Assembly (NCBI GenBank): GCA_942159475.1
Contig: OW804095.1
Location: 152,324,808-152,388,807, forward strand
Reading direction: 5' to 3'
Source of the DNA: Sthenelais limicola
Taxonomy: Eukaryota; Annelida; Polychaeta; Phyllodocida; Sigalionidae
DNA: 64,000 nucleotides
The position numbers were made by a program, and so were the translations under genes. Position 1 is the stretch's first letter; each line of letters begins with the position of its first letter. This document shows positions 46,111 to 54,649 of this stretch, piece by piece. Under the pieces are notes generated by a model that saw only the letters and a program-made list of their open reading frames with translations, was not told the DNA's origin and ran no database searches.

Positions 46111-46323
46111 GTGGAGACGAGACTCCCTGAATGTTTATTCAATGCACAACAAGCGGGACAGATGTATGTGGAAGTCGGTGAGGCACTAGATGTCAAGATG
46201 TTTATCATGGAAACACAAACAGATATTGGCCTTGTTGTTGAACGACAGGCAACGATTCCAGAACATGTTATAACATTTCAAATACGTCATTTATTACAAA
46301 CCCTTAGCACAGACGAATGTTGA
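46111..46323 (+). CDS. possible terminal exon of an unrecognised host gene
   Basis: An open frame of about 70 codons starts directly after a splice-acceptor-like 'agctttacag' and ends in TGA. The peptide ('RLPECLFNAQQAGQMYVEVG', 'LDVKMFIMETQTDIGLVVE') has the balanced composition of a folded protein and lacks repeat bias, unlike other short frames here. It matches none of the repeat families in this window. There is no ATG at the start and an in-frame TAA lies 15 bases upstream of the acceptor, so it would be a last exon. Function unknown. It could also be a fragment of a mobile element. Confidence 0.3.
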   Translation: METRLPECLFNAQQAGQMYVEVGEALDVKMFIMETQTDIGLVVERQATIPEHVITFQIRHLLQTLSTDEC

Positions 46324-46679
46324 CCTGTAAACCTTTATTTTTTATTCTGAAAGGTCATAAATATCTAAAAGTAAAGGAAATTTGAACTAATATATATATC
46401 GAACCACCAACGCCCTTACAGCATGGGTGTATAATACACAGAGAAGGGTGTATTACTAATTCTTATTTTATTTTTTTTTTATCTTTTTATAGAAGTTTTA
46501 TTGCGATACAATTTCGGGAGACCCAGTATTCTCATATATAGGTACACAAGTTCAATACATTTGAACTCGCTAGAACCCAATGAAAGGAATCTAGAAACAA
46601 ATGACATACAATAAAAAATATACTTGCCGCACAATCACACGAAATAATCAGTTAATAATTACCAACACGCCTGCGCAAA
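46324..46679. other. no recognised feature
   Basis: T-rich stretches near 46460-46490, otherwise anonymous. It would be 3' UTR if the preceding exon is real. Confidence 0.35.
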
Positions 46680-47041
46680 GTGATTTATTGACAAGGTCTC
46701 TTTGTAGGAACGTACGTCCTCATATTTGGGGTATCTAGCGCCTTTTGTCGTAGCAATACATCTACCAAATGTCAGGACAGTATTAAAGATCCCTGCGTTT
46801 CTAAGGTCATCCTATAGAGTATGTTTAGCTTCTTTACTAGTAATTATTCGCCCACAAATATTGTAAACTTTTTTTTTTCAAAATAGAAATATCAAGCATA
46901 AAATTTAGAATTACATACTATTATTAGATGTACTAATGTTTACCATCATTGGAATCCGCATGATCTCATTTTCGCAATTATGATGATATCTCAAAATCCA
47001 TTGTTTGCTACTTGTGACTCATTTTCCTAAAACATCACAAA
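46680..47041. mobile_element. family C MITE, left-truncated copy
   Basis: Interior 'tagaattacatactattatt' and 'gtttaccatcattggaatcc', right end 'cttgtgactcattttcctaa' and 'aacatcac'. Confidence 0.7.
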
Positions 47042-47293
47042 TGCACTAAGATTTCCCGTATATTTACGTAAATAATACAGGCTCCCAGGTGAGCACCTAC
47101 AGTAGTCACTCCACACGCTATTAAGCCCAACATTTCCATATAGACCCCAAGCCTACGACCATATTTATACTTGATATAATGTGACATAATATTTTACCCA
47201 GCCTTTGCAATATGCACACAAATATTGCCCTTCTTCAAACATCCCAATGGAGCATTGCTAATAATAGATGCTTCTGCTTACCGGTATATATAT

Positions 47294-47527
47294 GGGCCAG
47301 ATCTTCAAAACTTGTACAATCGGCAGGTCTACAAATTTAGCAAATTCTGCTAAATTAGCCTGAAAAAAGGCAATACTCGGTATATCTGAATATATTTGAT
47401 ATTGCCTTGATTCAAAAGGTCTGTTCAGATATGTTGAACCAAATTCTGAACATCATTTCTGTCTTAAATTTAAGATATTTGCAACGGTTGGAGAAGGCGA
47501 ATTGTACACATTCTGGTGATTCCAACC
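47294..47527 (-). mobile_element. family A MITE, diverged, subfamily 4
   Basis: Left GGGCCAGATCTTCAAAAC; right 'attgtacacattctggtgat'. The body is colinear with family A. Confidence 0.75.
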
Positions 47528-47800
47528 ATAAACCTGTGAGCCTTATCCAATGTTTATTATAAGTTCTATTCCAGGTCAAATATAGATTGAAACCTCTGGT
47601 GTCCTAATCTACTAGTGTGATAGGACATACAGAATGTCTGAGACATTCATATCTTAGAAGGAATAAAATATAAGTTTGTGTGTCTGAATTGTGATGATAG
47701 ATGCAAGTTGCGATGTGATTATGTTGAATGTAAATTGGTTCTGATATAAGAGGGATGAGAATTTTAATGTAGTTTAGATGAAAGATGAAGGGGTGGATAT
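47528..47800. other. no recognised feature
   Basis: Anonymous sequence. Confidence 0.4.
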
Positions 47801-48036
47801 GGGTCATATTTTCAGAAAATGTACAATTCGCCCTCACCAATCCTCTCAAACAACCCAAATTTAAGAAAAAAATGAGCTTCAAAATGCAGTTTAACATAAC
47901 AGAACTGATACTTTAAATCAATCCGATACCAAATATACTCAGATATACCCGGTATTCTTCATTTTTCAGCTAAATTTAGCAGAATTTCCTAAAATGTGTA
48001 GAGCTGCCAATTGTACATTTTCTGAAAATCTGACCC
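47801..48036 (+). mobile_element. family A MITE, subfamily 2
   Basis: Complete copy flanked by ATAT on both sides. Confidence 0.9.
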
Positions 48037-48099
48037 ATATAGCGCTGACTACCTCTGTCTACATTAATTGATATCAAATATGTAATTCCTAATGTAGAG

Positions 48100-48260
48100 T
48101 TTGCTATAGTCCTATAAGGGGTTCAGTCCAGGTCCAAACCCTCAGATCAGATAAAAATGGTATGTCAGTGATTGGACGCCTACTGTGCTAATCGGTTTCC
48201 TGGCCTAGGACTAGGCGTTCTAACGGGATTACAATGACATTGTGCTGTCTTAATGGCAAT
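48100..48260 (-). mobile_element. element X, antisense, left of retrotransposon insertion
   Basis: Reverse complement of about 28590-28745 in X ('gtccaggtccaaaccctcag', 'cggtttcctggcctaggact', 'aggcgttctaacggg'). The match stops near 'ggcaatata' at 48260. X resumes after the retrotransposon at about 54418, so the LINE inserted into this X copy. Confidence 0.7.
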
Positions 48261-49172
48261 ATAAAAGAAAAAGACGGTGTGGCATTAGATAAGCAAGTCA
48301 TTGATTTATTTGGTTTGATGAACATGAATGTCAATTTCAGTAACCCGGAGAGGTTAGGAAAACCAAGACCGATCGCCAACGCCAAATACCCGCGCCCAAT
48401 TAAAGTAACTCTCCCCTCAATAAAGCTCAAACTAGAAATATTCAGATGCCTAAACAACAGTAAAAATAACCCTGCCCTAGCTAAGATCAGGATTTCCTCG
48501 GATTCCACCGAGGAAGAACAGGTGTACTTGTCCGAGGCCAGAACAATTGCGAATGCCGCGAAAACAATTCACAAACTCAATGCCAGGCCCAAAGGTTTTT
48601 CTGTCATTATTGACGGGGAGACCTATGACAGAAATGATTTTGATAGACTCCCAAATGGGATTACCAAAGAAAATGCGTCCACTATAGATACAACCGATGG
48701 TGTAGCATTTCAAAGTCACCTAAGCCCCTTATCCAATATGTACGAATGCAATATCTCGTTCGATGACATAAAGGCAAACTCAGCGGAACAGCTGTTCCAG
48801 ACAAGAAAGGCAATTATGTCAAACGCTGACCAATCCTTGATCGATCGAATAAAATCGGTCAAGAACCCTTATGTTGCAAAGCGTCTCGCCAACCAAGTTC
48901 CTGAATCAGCCAATTGGACTGAAACTATTGCATATGACACACTCTACGATTGTGTACGTTTGAAATTCGACCAAAACAATGACTTGAATACCCTATTACG
49001 GGGATACACAAAAGATGCGACGTTCTATGAGGCAACCCTTGACCCCTATTATGGGTGTGGGTTTCACCTCTCGGACGCCCCAGGACTTAGTAAAGATCAA
49101 ATCACTACACATCAGAACATCGGAGGGAAAATACTGAAAGAAATACGATCGAAACTCCCTGATCTAGGTTGA
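48234..49172 (+). CDS. LINE ORF1: RRM-like region plus NADAR domain
   Basis: 312 codons, ATG to TGA. Residues 1-10 come from antisense element X, so the ATG is borrowed from flanking DNA and the original N-terminus is missing. Residues 39-135 resemble the L1 ORF1p-type RNA-binding region: 'RLGKPRPIANAKYPRPIKV', then 'KIRISSDSTEEEQ' and a 'GFSVIIDGETYD' strand. Residues 158-307 match the NADAR (YbiA-like) pattern in order: 'LSPLSNMYECNISF', 'SAEQLFQTRKAI', 'VKNPYVAKRLANQV', 'LKFDQNNDLNTLLRG', 'ATFYEATLDPYYGCGFHL' and 'NIGGKILKEIRSKL'. Proteins of that family hydrolyse N-glycosidic bonds of ADP-ribose derivatives, including ADP-ribosylated guanine bases. A role in removing such marks from the element's RNA or DNA, or in host NAD/ADP-ribose signalling, is inference. 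The SGNH ORF starts 21 bases after this stop. Confidence 0.85.
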   Translation: MTLCCLNGNIKEKDGVALDKQVIDLFGLMNMNVNFSNPERLGKPRPIANAKYPRPIKVTLPSIKLKLEIFRCLNNSKNNPALAKIRISSDSTEEEQVYLSEARTIANAAKTIHKLNARPKGFSVIIDGETYDRNDFDRLPNGITKENASTIDTTDGVAFQSHLSPLSNMYECNISFDDIKANSAEQLFQTRKAIMSNADQSLIDRIKSVKNPYVAKRLANQVPESANWTETIAYDTLYDCVRLKFDQNNDLNTLLRGYTKDATFYEATLDPYYGCGFHLSDAPGLSKDQITTHQNIGGKILKEIRSKLPDLG

Positions 49173-49193
49173 TTCCTTACAAGTTATACCAAT

Positions 49194-49847
49194 ATGCCGT
49201 GCTTCGAGATTTTACTTATAGGTGACTCTAGGGTCAAAAACTGGGAACAACCAATGCAAGCATTGCTGAACAAGCATAACTGCTTTGATATAAACTTTAC
49301 CTGCCTACCGCTGCCCGGTGCCAGACTGGGTAACATTGCCGATGAAGCCTTGAAAAGATACAGATTTCAACAATTCGACCTCTGCTATCTACAGGCTGGA
49401 ATAAATGAGCTTACAGAAAAACTCAAAGGTAGGAAAGTCTATCCCCGCTTCCAGAATCACCAAATCGCTGCCGATCACTACAGACGGGAAATATATCCCC
49501 TAATCAGAGTGCTGAACGCAACATGTAAGGCCCTGATAATAATGGAGATTCCTGGTTTATCGCTGGAAAGCTACACAAAAGGATGGCTGACATCCGTTGA
49601 AGATCAATCCGAGATACACTCTGCAATTTTACTCATAAATAACCTGATCCGGAAAATCAACCGTAAAGCAAAGATTATCGGCCCCCACCTTGAGGGAGTG
49701 GTACATAAAAAGAGGAAATTGTATACAGCCCACCGCTATTCAACAACGACCAAAGACGGACTGCACTTTAACAAGGACACAATAGCTAAATTCGCCTATA
49801 TGACTTTCACCACCTTTTATAAAAACATCAGGAAAACCTGCACCTAA
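49194..49847 (+). CDS. LINE-encoded SGNH/GDSL hydrolase
   Basis: 217 codons, ATG to TAA. Block I 'ILLIGDSR' with nucleophile Ser12, a block II Gly at 42 ('PLPGARLGN'), block III 'QAGINELTEKL' with Asn71, and block V 'KDGLHFNKD' with Asp188 and His191 make the full SGNH catalytic set. No signal peptide or transmembrane segment is seen, so the protein should be cytosolic. SGNH/esterase domains are known in ORF1 of CR1/L2-type retrotransposons, usually fused into ORF1; their role is unclear and may involve lipid or membrane contact of the RNP. Here the domain is a free-standing frame downstream of NADAR, so it must be reached by reinitiation, an internal start or recoding. Fusion in one ancestral frame cannot be excluded. 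Confidence 0.9.
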   Translation: MPCFEILLIGDSRVKNWEQPMQALLNKHNCFDINFTCLPLPGARLGNIADEALKRYRFQQFDLCYLQAGINELTEKLKGRKVYPRFQNHQIAADHYRREIYPLIRVLNATCKALIIMEIPGLSLESYTKGWLTSVEDQSEIHSAILLINNLIRKINRKAKIIGPHLEGVVHKKRKLYTAHRYSTTTKDGLHFNKDTIAKFAYMTFTTFYKNIRKTCT

Positions 49848-49922
49848 AACAGCAAGTCATAAATCAATATTTTCCAATAACATGACTTTATACATCCTCT
49901 TCACAATATTCTAATTTAACTG

Positions 49923-49954
49923 CAAGACAACACGCTGAGGTGTGGCAAGTCTTG
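49923..49954 (+). promoter_or_regulatory. recurrent RNA stem-loop, copy 1
   Basis: Outer stem CAAGAC/GTCTTG, internal loop AA / GGCAA, inner stem CAC(A)/(G)GTG around 'gctgag'. Same architecture as copies at 50044, 50157, 53751, 53892, 53990 and 54164. Confidence 0.6.
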
Positions 49955-50043
49955 TCTAGTACTGCCTTATAAATTTCATACTCATATAATATAATATCTC
50001 CATAAACCTCTTAACAATAGAACTATACCTAACGCAATCTATA

Positions 50044-50072
50044 AGACAACACGCTGTGTGTGTGGCAAGTCT
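50044..50072 (+). promoter_or_regulatory. recurrent RNA stem-loop, copy 2
   Basis: Outer stem AGAC/GTCT, then AACAC, a loop, and GTGTGGCAA. Confidence 0.6.
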
Positions 50073-50156
50073 CGCGCACAATCACTGACTTACATCCAAT
50101 TATCTCTGATTACTATGTCTCGTCTTCTTCCCCCTAACTATGATATCGTGAATATA

Positions 50157-50189
50157 CAAGACAACACACCAAGTGTGAGGCAAGTCTTG
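50157..50189 (+). promoter_or_regulatory. recurrent RNA stem-loop, copy 3
   Basis: Outer stem CAAGAC/GTCTTG, then AACAC with its own loop and GTGAGGCAA. A weaker relative (CACGCTCTGTGTGTGGCAA, no outer stem) lies at about 50573-50591. Confidence 0.6.
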
Positions 50190-50815
50190 TCCCGCAACTA
50201 CCAACCCCATATTTTTCAGACTCATCTTTAATCCTTGCATCATCGCTACCTGTCGCATGCTTTAACCTCTGTATATGAATTGTCACTGTGATACTTGGAA
50301 TTACACCCTATGTGCATGTATGTATATATATATATGTTGGCCTGCATCCTAACTACCCAACGCATGCTTTAGCCCCTACTTATGAAATGACGCTGTGATA
50401 TTTTTGAACTATACTCTATGTGCATGTATGTCTATATGTTGTCTACTATGTAATTGCTATCACCTGATATATGATACCAACATGTTTGAACTGGCTATTC
50501 TTAGAACCCAGAAGCAAATAAATAAAACAGCAAGCAGCATTCTCTTTAAAACTATATTGTAATCACGCTCTGTGTGTGGCAAACAATACAAGAACTAATG
50601 ATGCATTCCAACCCCCTTTTCAGTAAAACCAGATAACAGAGTGGTTATCCCTCACCTGTGTGCCCTTGCTAAGACCCCTTGCTATCTCTTATACGCCCCC
50701 CAATACCTAGTGATCTTGTAGGAACTCCGCCTACCTACCTGTCACACTCCCCTCGCAACTCTATCCCCTAGCAGGAATCTGCAAAAAGGGGTCTATTTCT
50801 TTTCTCGATACAAAT

Positions 50816-53665
50816 ATGGCCCTTAAAGGATTATCTTTCTGTCATTTAAACACCCAAAGCGTCCTAGGGAAATTCGACCTTCTTAAACAAGAATTGCTCC
50901 AACTTAAGCCTTCAGTAATGACACTCTCTGAAACCTGGCTCCATAGAAATATCTCTGACAATGAAATTGAAATTCCTGGATTCACACTACACCGCCTAGA
51001 TAGGTCATGGAACGTGCCTAACAACCCCTCACCCAAAAAGGGGGGAGGGATCGCTTTTTATGTTAACACTGACCTTGACTTCTCCTCCCTAGAGGATCAG
51101 AATATAAGCTCACCTGACATAGAGTGTGCCTGGATAAGGCTAAACCTAAAGTACTCAAAACCCATTTTCATAGCATCACTTTACAAACCCCCGACAGGGA
51201 ACATACACAATCTCATTACATACCTAAACGACACCCTAACCCAACTATGTGCTAACAAAAAGGCTGAAGTATTCATTCTAGGTGATTTTAATGTCAACTA
51301 TAATGACAGTTGCTCAGCTGATAGAAAATTGTTAAAATCATTTCAGTTGGAATTCAACCTCAAGCAATTAATAAGCTCCCCCACAAGATACTATCTAAAT
51401 AGAGATAACACACTTCTTGGCACAGTAATTGATCATATATACACAAATTCTGAAATCATCCTAAATTCTGGTGTACTAAATGTTAACTTAAGCGACCATG
51501 AACTAATCTACTTATCAAGGAAAAAAGCAAAAATTAAGATAGAAAAAACCCTGAAATGGACTAGGCCACTCAGAAATTTGAATACCAATGAATTTACCAG
51601 GAAACTTAGAGCCAACTACCCTTGGGAAACTTTCGACAACATTACCTGCCCAAATCAGGCATGGGAATTAATCATTGAGAGAATAACCCACCTTTTAAAT
51701 GACACAGCCCCCCTGAAAAAAAGCCAAGTCAGAATATCAAATGATCCCTGGATCACTCCGGAAATCATAGATAGATTAAAAGAGAAAAATAGAGCCAGAA
51801 CAAAAGCCATAAAATCGAAGAAACAAACTGACTGGGAAATAGCAAAAACCCTTAACAAACAAGCTAAGAAAGCACTTTTCAATGCGAAAAAAGATTTTAT
51901 CTCAGAGGAATTAAATCAGCATAACAAGGACCCAAAAAAGTTTTGGGAATTAATAAATTCAATCTCCCACGCAAACAAGAAATCCTCAACAATAAACCTT
52001 ACTGACAGCACAGACACCCCTGTTAGCCAAGACAAACTCCCCAACTTTATCAACCAATACTTTGCAACCATAGCGTCAGACCTCACTCAAAACATGCCCC
52101 CCAACTGGCAACCCAGAAACCAACCTACCCTTAGTTCATTACAGCATTTACTAACAACAGAGAACGAAATCAGATCCCTACTAAAGAAAATAGATACCAA
52201 CAAATCCTCCTCGATAGAACACATACCAAACTCAATCCTAAAACCAGCACTGATTACCTTATGCAAAGAATTCACTCACTGTGTGAACCTGTCCTTCAAT
52301 AAAGCAACCTTTCCTGAGAAATGGAAACTTGCAAAAGTTGTCCCACTCTTTAAAAGTGGAAACCCGAACAAAATAAATAACTACCGCCCCATAGCCCTCT
52401 TACCCACTCCCAGTAAAATTATAGAGAAGATAGTGCACGAAAGAATTTATCAGTATCTTACAGCCTATGACATTTTAGACAAACAGCAATTCGGATTCAG
52501 ACCTGGAAAATCTACCTTAGATGCAATAGCCAAATTCACAGACGAAATTTCATGGAACCTGGATTCAAACACTGATACTCTCATCTCCTTTATAGACTTC
52601 CGCAAAGCTTTCGATCTCGTGAATCATAATATCCTTGCAGCAAAACTTGAACATATTGGCATCAGAGGACCTCTTTTAACATGGTGCAAATCATATCTTC
52701 AAAATCGAAAGCAATCAACAATTGTAAACAATGCCATTTCAGAAGAAACACACATGACCACTGGGGTGCCCCAGGGCTCAATAATTGGGCCATTAATGTT
52801 TATTATCTTTATTAATGATATCACAGGAAGTATTAAAAACATAACAGTCTCTCTTTATGCAGACGACACTTTAATATATACCCACGGCAGAAACATTGAC
52901 ACCCTATACTCCCAAATACAAAAAGCAATAGACTCCCTGAATTCTTGGTGCACAAATAACTTATTCCTAGTGAACACCTCCAAATCCAACACCATGTACA
53001 TTTCCAGATCAAAATTGAACAGGAAAGCTTGCAAATTGAAATATATAATGTATCAGGGCGAAAAACTAAAACTTGTACCTACCTACAAGTATTTAGGTTT
53101 CACAATAGACGATAAAATGAGCTTCAAACCACACACAAACCATTCGATCAAAACCATAGCCCACAAGACCCATCAACTACACAAAATCAGAAAGTATATC
53201 GATCAACAGACTGCCTTGAAAATCTATAAAACCAAAATCCTCCCTTACTTTGACTACTGCGATATTATCATACATGACTCCAACTCTCAACTTCTCCAGA
53301 AATTGCAAAGACTGCAGAACAAATCCCTCAAAATAGCCTTAGATTTACCCCCAGATACCCCCACTAACCAAATACACACGCTAACTAAAATCTCACTACT
53401 AGCTGACAGAAGGAAAGTCCACCTCAGAACGTTAGCCTACAAGAAATCCCAAATACCTGACCTCACAAACAACCCAAACAGACCCACTAGAGGCAATGAA
53501 GGCATCACTCTTAAAACCCCAAGATACTATACTAAATACGGACAAAACACCATCCAAATAAAATGCGCTCGTGCCTGGAATGAGCTCTCGCCAAGGCAGA
53601 GAGGAATTGGAACGATCGAGGCTTTTAAAACCAATCAAAAAATCTGGTTGAAATCATTACTATAA
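50816..53665 (+). CDS. LINE ORF2: APE endonuclease and reverse transcriptase
   Basis: 949 codons, ATG to TAA, without interruption. Residues 1-230 are an apurinic-endonuclease-like nuclease: Asn12 ('HLNTQS'), Glu39 ('SETWL'), 'ILGDFNV' (Asp157, Asn159), 'VIDHIYT' near 205 and 'LSDHEL' (Asp227, His228). The reverse transcriptase spans about 470-740 with 'NNYRPIALLPTPSKIIEKI', 'QQFGFRPGKSTLDAI', motif A 'FIDFRKAFD' (592-600), motif B 'GVPQGSIIGP' (650-659) and motif C 'YADD' (681-684). The C-terminal region 'YFDYCDIIIHDS..LLQKLQRLQNKSLKIAL' and a final 'ARAWNELSPRQRG' segment are usual in CR1/L2/Jockey-group elements. All catalytic residues are present, so the protein could be active. It nicks target DNA and copies the element RNA there. 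Confidence 0.98.
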   Translation: MALKGLSFCHLNTQSVLGKFDLLKQELLQLKPSVMTLSETWLHRNISDNEIEIPGFTLHRLDRSWNVPNNPSPKKGGGIAFYVNTDLDFSSLEDQNISSPDIECAWIRLNLKYSKPIFIASLYKPPTGNIHNLITYLNDTLTQLCANKKAEVFILGDFNVNYNDSCSADRKLLKSFQLEFNLKQLISSPTRYYLNRDNTLLGTVIDHIYTNSEIILNSGVLNVNLSDHELIYLSRKKAKIKIEKTLKWTRPLRNLNTNEFTRKLRANYPWETFDNITCPNQAWELIIERITHLLNDTAPLKKSQVRISNDPWITPEIIDRLKEKNRARTKAIKSKKQTDWEIAKTLNKQAKKALFNAKKDFISEELNQHNKDPKKFWELINSISHANKKSSTINLTDSTDTPVSQDKLPNFINQYFATIASDLTQNMPPNWQPRNQPTLSSLQHLLTTENEIRSLLKKIDTNKSSSIEHIPNSILKPALITLCKEFTHCVNLSFNKATFPEKWKLAKVVPLFKSGNPNKINNYRPIALLPTPSKIIEKIVHERIYQYLTAYDILDKQQFGFRPGKSTLDAIAKFTDEISWNLDSNTDTLISFIDFRKAFDLVNHNILAAKLEHIGIRGPLLTWCKSYLQNRKQSTIVNNAISEETHMTTGVPQGSIIGPLMFIIFINDITGSIKNITVSLYADDTLIYTHGRNIDTLYSQIQKAIDSLNSWCTNNLFLVNTSKSNTMYISRSKLNRKACKLKYIMYQGEKLKLVPTYKYLGFTIDDKMSFKPHTNHSIKTIAHKTHQLHKIRKYIDQQTALKIYKTKILPYFDYCDIIIHDSNSQLLQKLQRLQNKSLKIALDLPPDTPTNQIHTLTKISLLADRRKVHLRTLAYKKSQIPDLTNNPNRPTRGNEGITLKTPRYYTKYGQNTIQIKCARAWNELSPRQRGIGTIEAFKTNQKIWLKSLL

Positions 53666-53750
53666 CCCATTTCCCTAAAAACCATAACTTGACTAATAAA
53701 TCCCATAACTGCCTGATAAAACACCCATCTACCCCTCCCTGACAAAGTAC

Positions 53751-53779
53751 CATCAACACTCACTGTGAGTGGCAAGATG
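53751..53779 (+). promoter_or_regulatory. recurrent RNA stem-loop, copy 4
   Basis: Outer stem CATC/GATG, AA / GCAA internal loop, inner stem CACTCA/TGAGTG. Confidence 0.6.
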
Positions 53780-53891
53780 TTACATAAGATGCTATTCATC
53801 TTAACTGTTTTACACCATTTCACTGTATCTTACTTTATCCTTTCTTATCCCCTAACAGCTTAAAATAGCCCCATGTATATATTTAGCAAAC

Positions 53892-53930
53892 GGGACACCA
53901 ACACTTCGAATCAGTGGCACAGTGTACCCC
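53892..53930 (+). promoter_or_regulatory. recurrent RNA stem-loop, copy 5
   Basis: Outer stem GGGACAC / GTGTACCC with one bulged A, then CAA, inner stem CACT/AGTG around 'tcgaatc', then GCA. Confidence 0.6.
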
Positions 53931-53989
53931 CAAACTATTATCAATACTGAAATGAGCTTAAAACAACCCCATGTATATATTTAGCAAAC

Positions 53990-54028
53990 GGGACGCTAAC
54001 ACTTTGAATCAGTGGCACAGTGTACCCC
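53990..54028 (+). promoter_or_regulatory. recurrent RNA stem-loop, copy 6
   Basis: Same as copy 5 except GGGACGCT on the 5' side and 'ttgaatc' in the loop. Confidence 0.55.
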
Positions 54029-54163
54029 AAAAACCACTATTATCACTTAAACGATTCAACCATTACATCATTTGTATACCAACCCCATAACATTTTATTG
54101 TCTACCATTGTGAATTATTAATTATAACTCATAAATTTCAAAAACCACTCTTACTATATTCAG

Positions 54164-54205
54164 ACGGGAACACCAACACTTCGAATCAGTGGCACAGTGC
54201 ATTCC
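54164..54205 (+). promoter_or_regulatory. recurrent RNA stem-loop, copy 7
   Basis: Outer stem GGAACAC / GTG..TTCC where copy 5 has GGGACAC / GTG..CCC, a paired change. The inner stem and loop are as in copy 5. Confidence 0.6.
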
Positions 54206-54387
54206 TTGTTCTTCTTTAATAATAACGTACTTTTGACCTCTCTATCATATCATAATTGTAATTTTCTACACTTTTGTTGTACAGATTTTTTACCTGTGTA
54301 AAGAACATGTTTTTTATCAGTGAACTGTAAGACACACCTGGGGCATAGTGAAAAACCCTAGTTTGGGATTTTTGCACTCCCAGTATA

Positions 54388-54393
54388 AATAAA
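54388..54393 (+). terminator. AATAAA polyadenylation signal of the LINE
   Basis: The canonical hexamer precedes the A-rich 3' end by about 10 bases. Confidence 0.7.
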
Positions 54394-54417
54394 GTTTTAA
54401 AAAAAAATAAAAATAAT

Positions 54418-54452
54418 AGCCCTTTGCGGTTTGAGACGAGAGGCTCTACGGG
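54418..54452 (-). mobile_element. element X, antisense, right of the insertion
   Basis: 'ccctttgcggtttgagacga' and 'gaggct' are the reverse complement of 'agcctctcgcctcaaactgc' in X. This continues the X copy interrupted at 48260. A run of 12 G follows. Confidence 0.65.
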
Positions 54453-54548
54453 GGGGGGGGGTACCATCCAGATGCATATTAACTGGAGGATTTTGTCCTA
54501 GGAATGTTGATCTTGTGGGATAGTTTCGAGGAGGGAGGGGTAATGGTG

Positions 54549-54645
54549 GGGCTATATTGTCCAGAAGGGATATTGTCTGGGGAGGGATATTGTCTGGGGA
54601 GGGATATTGTCCATGAGGGATATTGTCCAGGGGGCATACTGTCCT
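54549..54645 (+). repeat. 17-21-bp tandem repeat (about 5 units)
   Basis: Unit 'agggatattgtctgggg' with variants 'ttgtccag' and 'ttgtccatg'. Confidence 0.85.
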
Positions 54646-54649
54646 TTAG

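Larger units (their letters stand above)
49848..50815 (+). other. inter-ORF spacer with tandem duplications
   Basis: 970 bases between the SGNH and EN-RT frames without a coding frame. A block of about 75 bp ('gcatgctttaacc' to 'ctatgtgcatgtatgt') occurs at about 50256 and again at about 50382. The spacer also carries the recurrent stem-loops listed separately. Its length suggests separate translation of the RT, for instance by an internal entry or reinitiation signal. Confidence 0.7.
48261..54415 (+). mobile_element. CR1/L2-like LINE encoding NADAR, SGNH and EN-RT
   Basis: About 6.15 kb between the two halves of an antisense X copy. Three intact frames lie on the + strand (ORF1 remnant with NADAR, a separate SGNH hydrolase, EN-RT), then a 750-bp 3' UTR, AATAAA at 54388-54393 and an A-rich tail. 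No stop or frameshift disrupts the frames, so the copy looks young. The left junction falls inside ORF1, indicating 5' truncation, which is usual for target-primed reverse transcription. A short AATA-like overlap between the flanks may be a target duplication but is not certain. Assignment to the CR1/L2/Jockey group rests on APE endonuclease plus RT type and an SGNH companion. Clade needs a tree. Confidence 0.9.
53666..54415 (+). other. LINE 3' UTR with stem-loop array
   Basis: A segment of about 73 bp ('cccatgtatatatttagcaa' through 'agtggcacagtgtacccc') occurs twice in tandem (53859-53930, 53957-54029), and a third, shorter relative ends at 54205. AATAAA lies at 54388-54393, followed by an A-rich tail. 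Confidence 0.75.
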
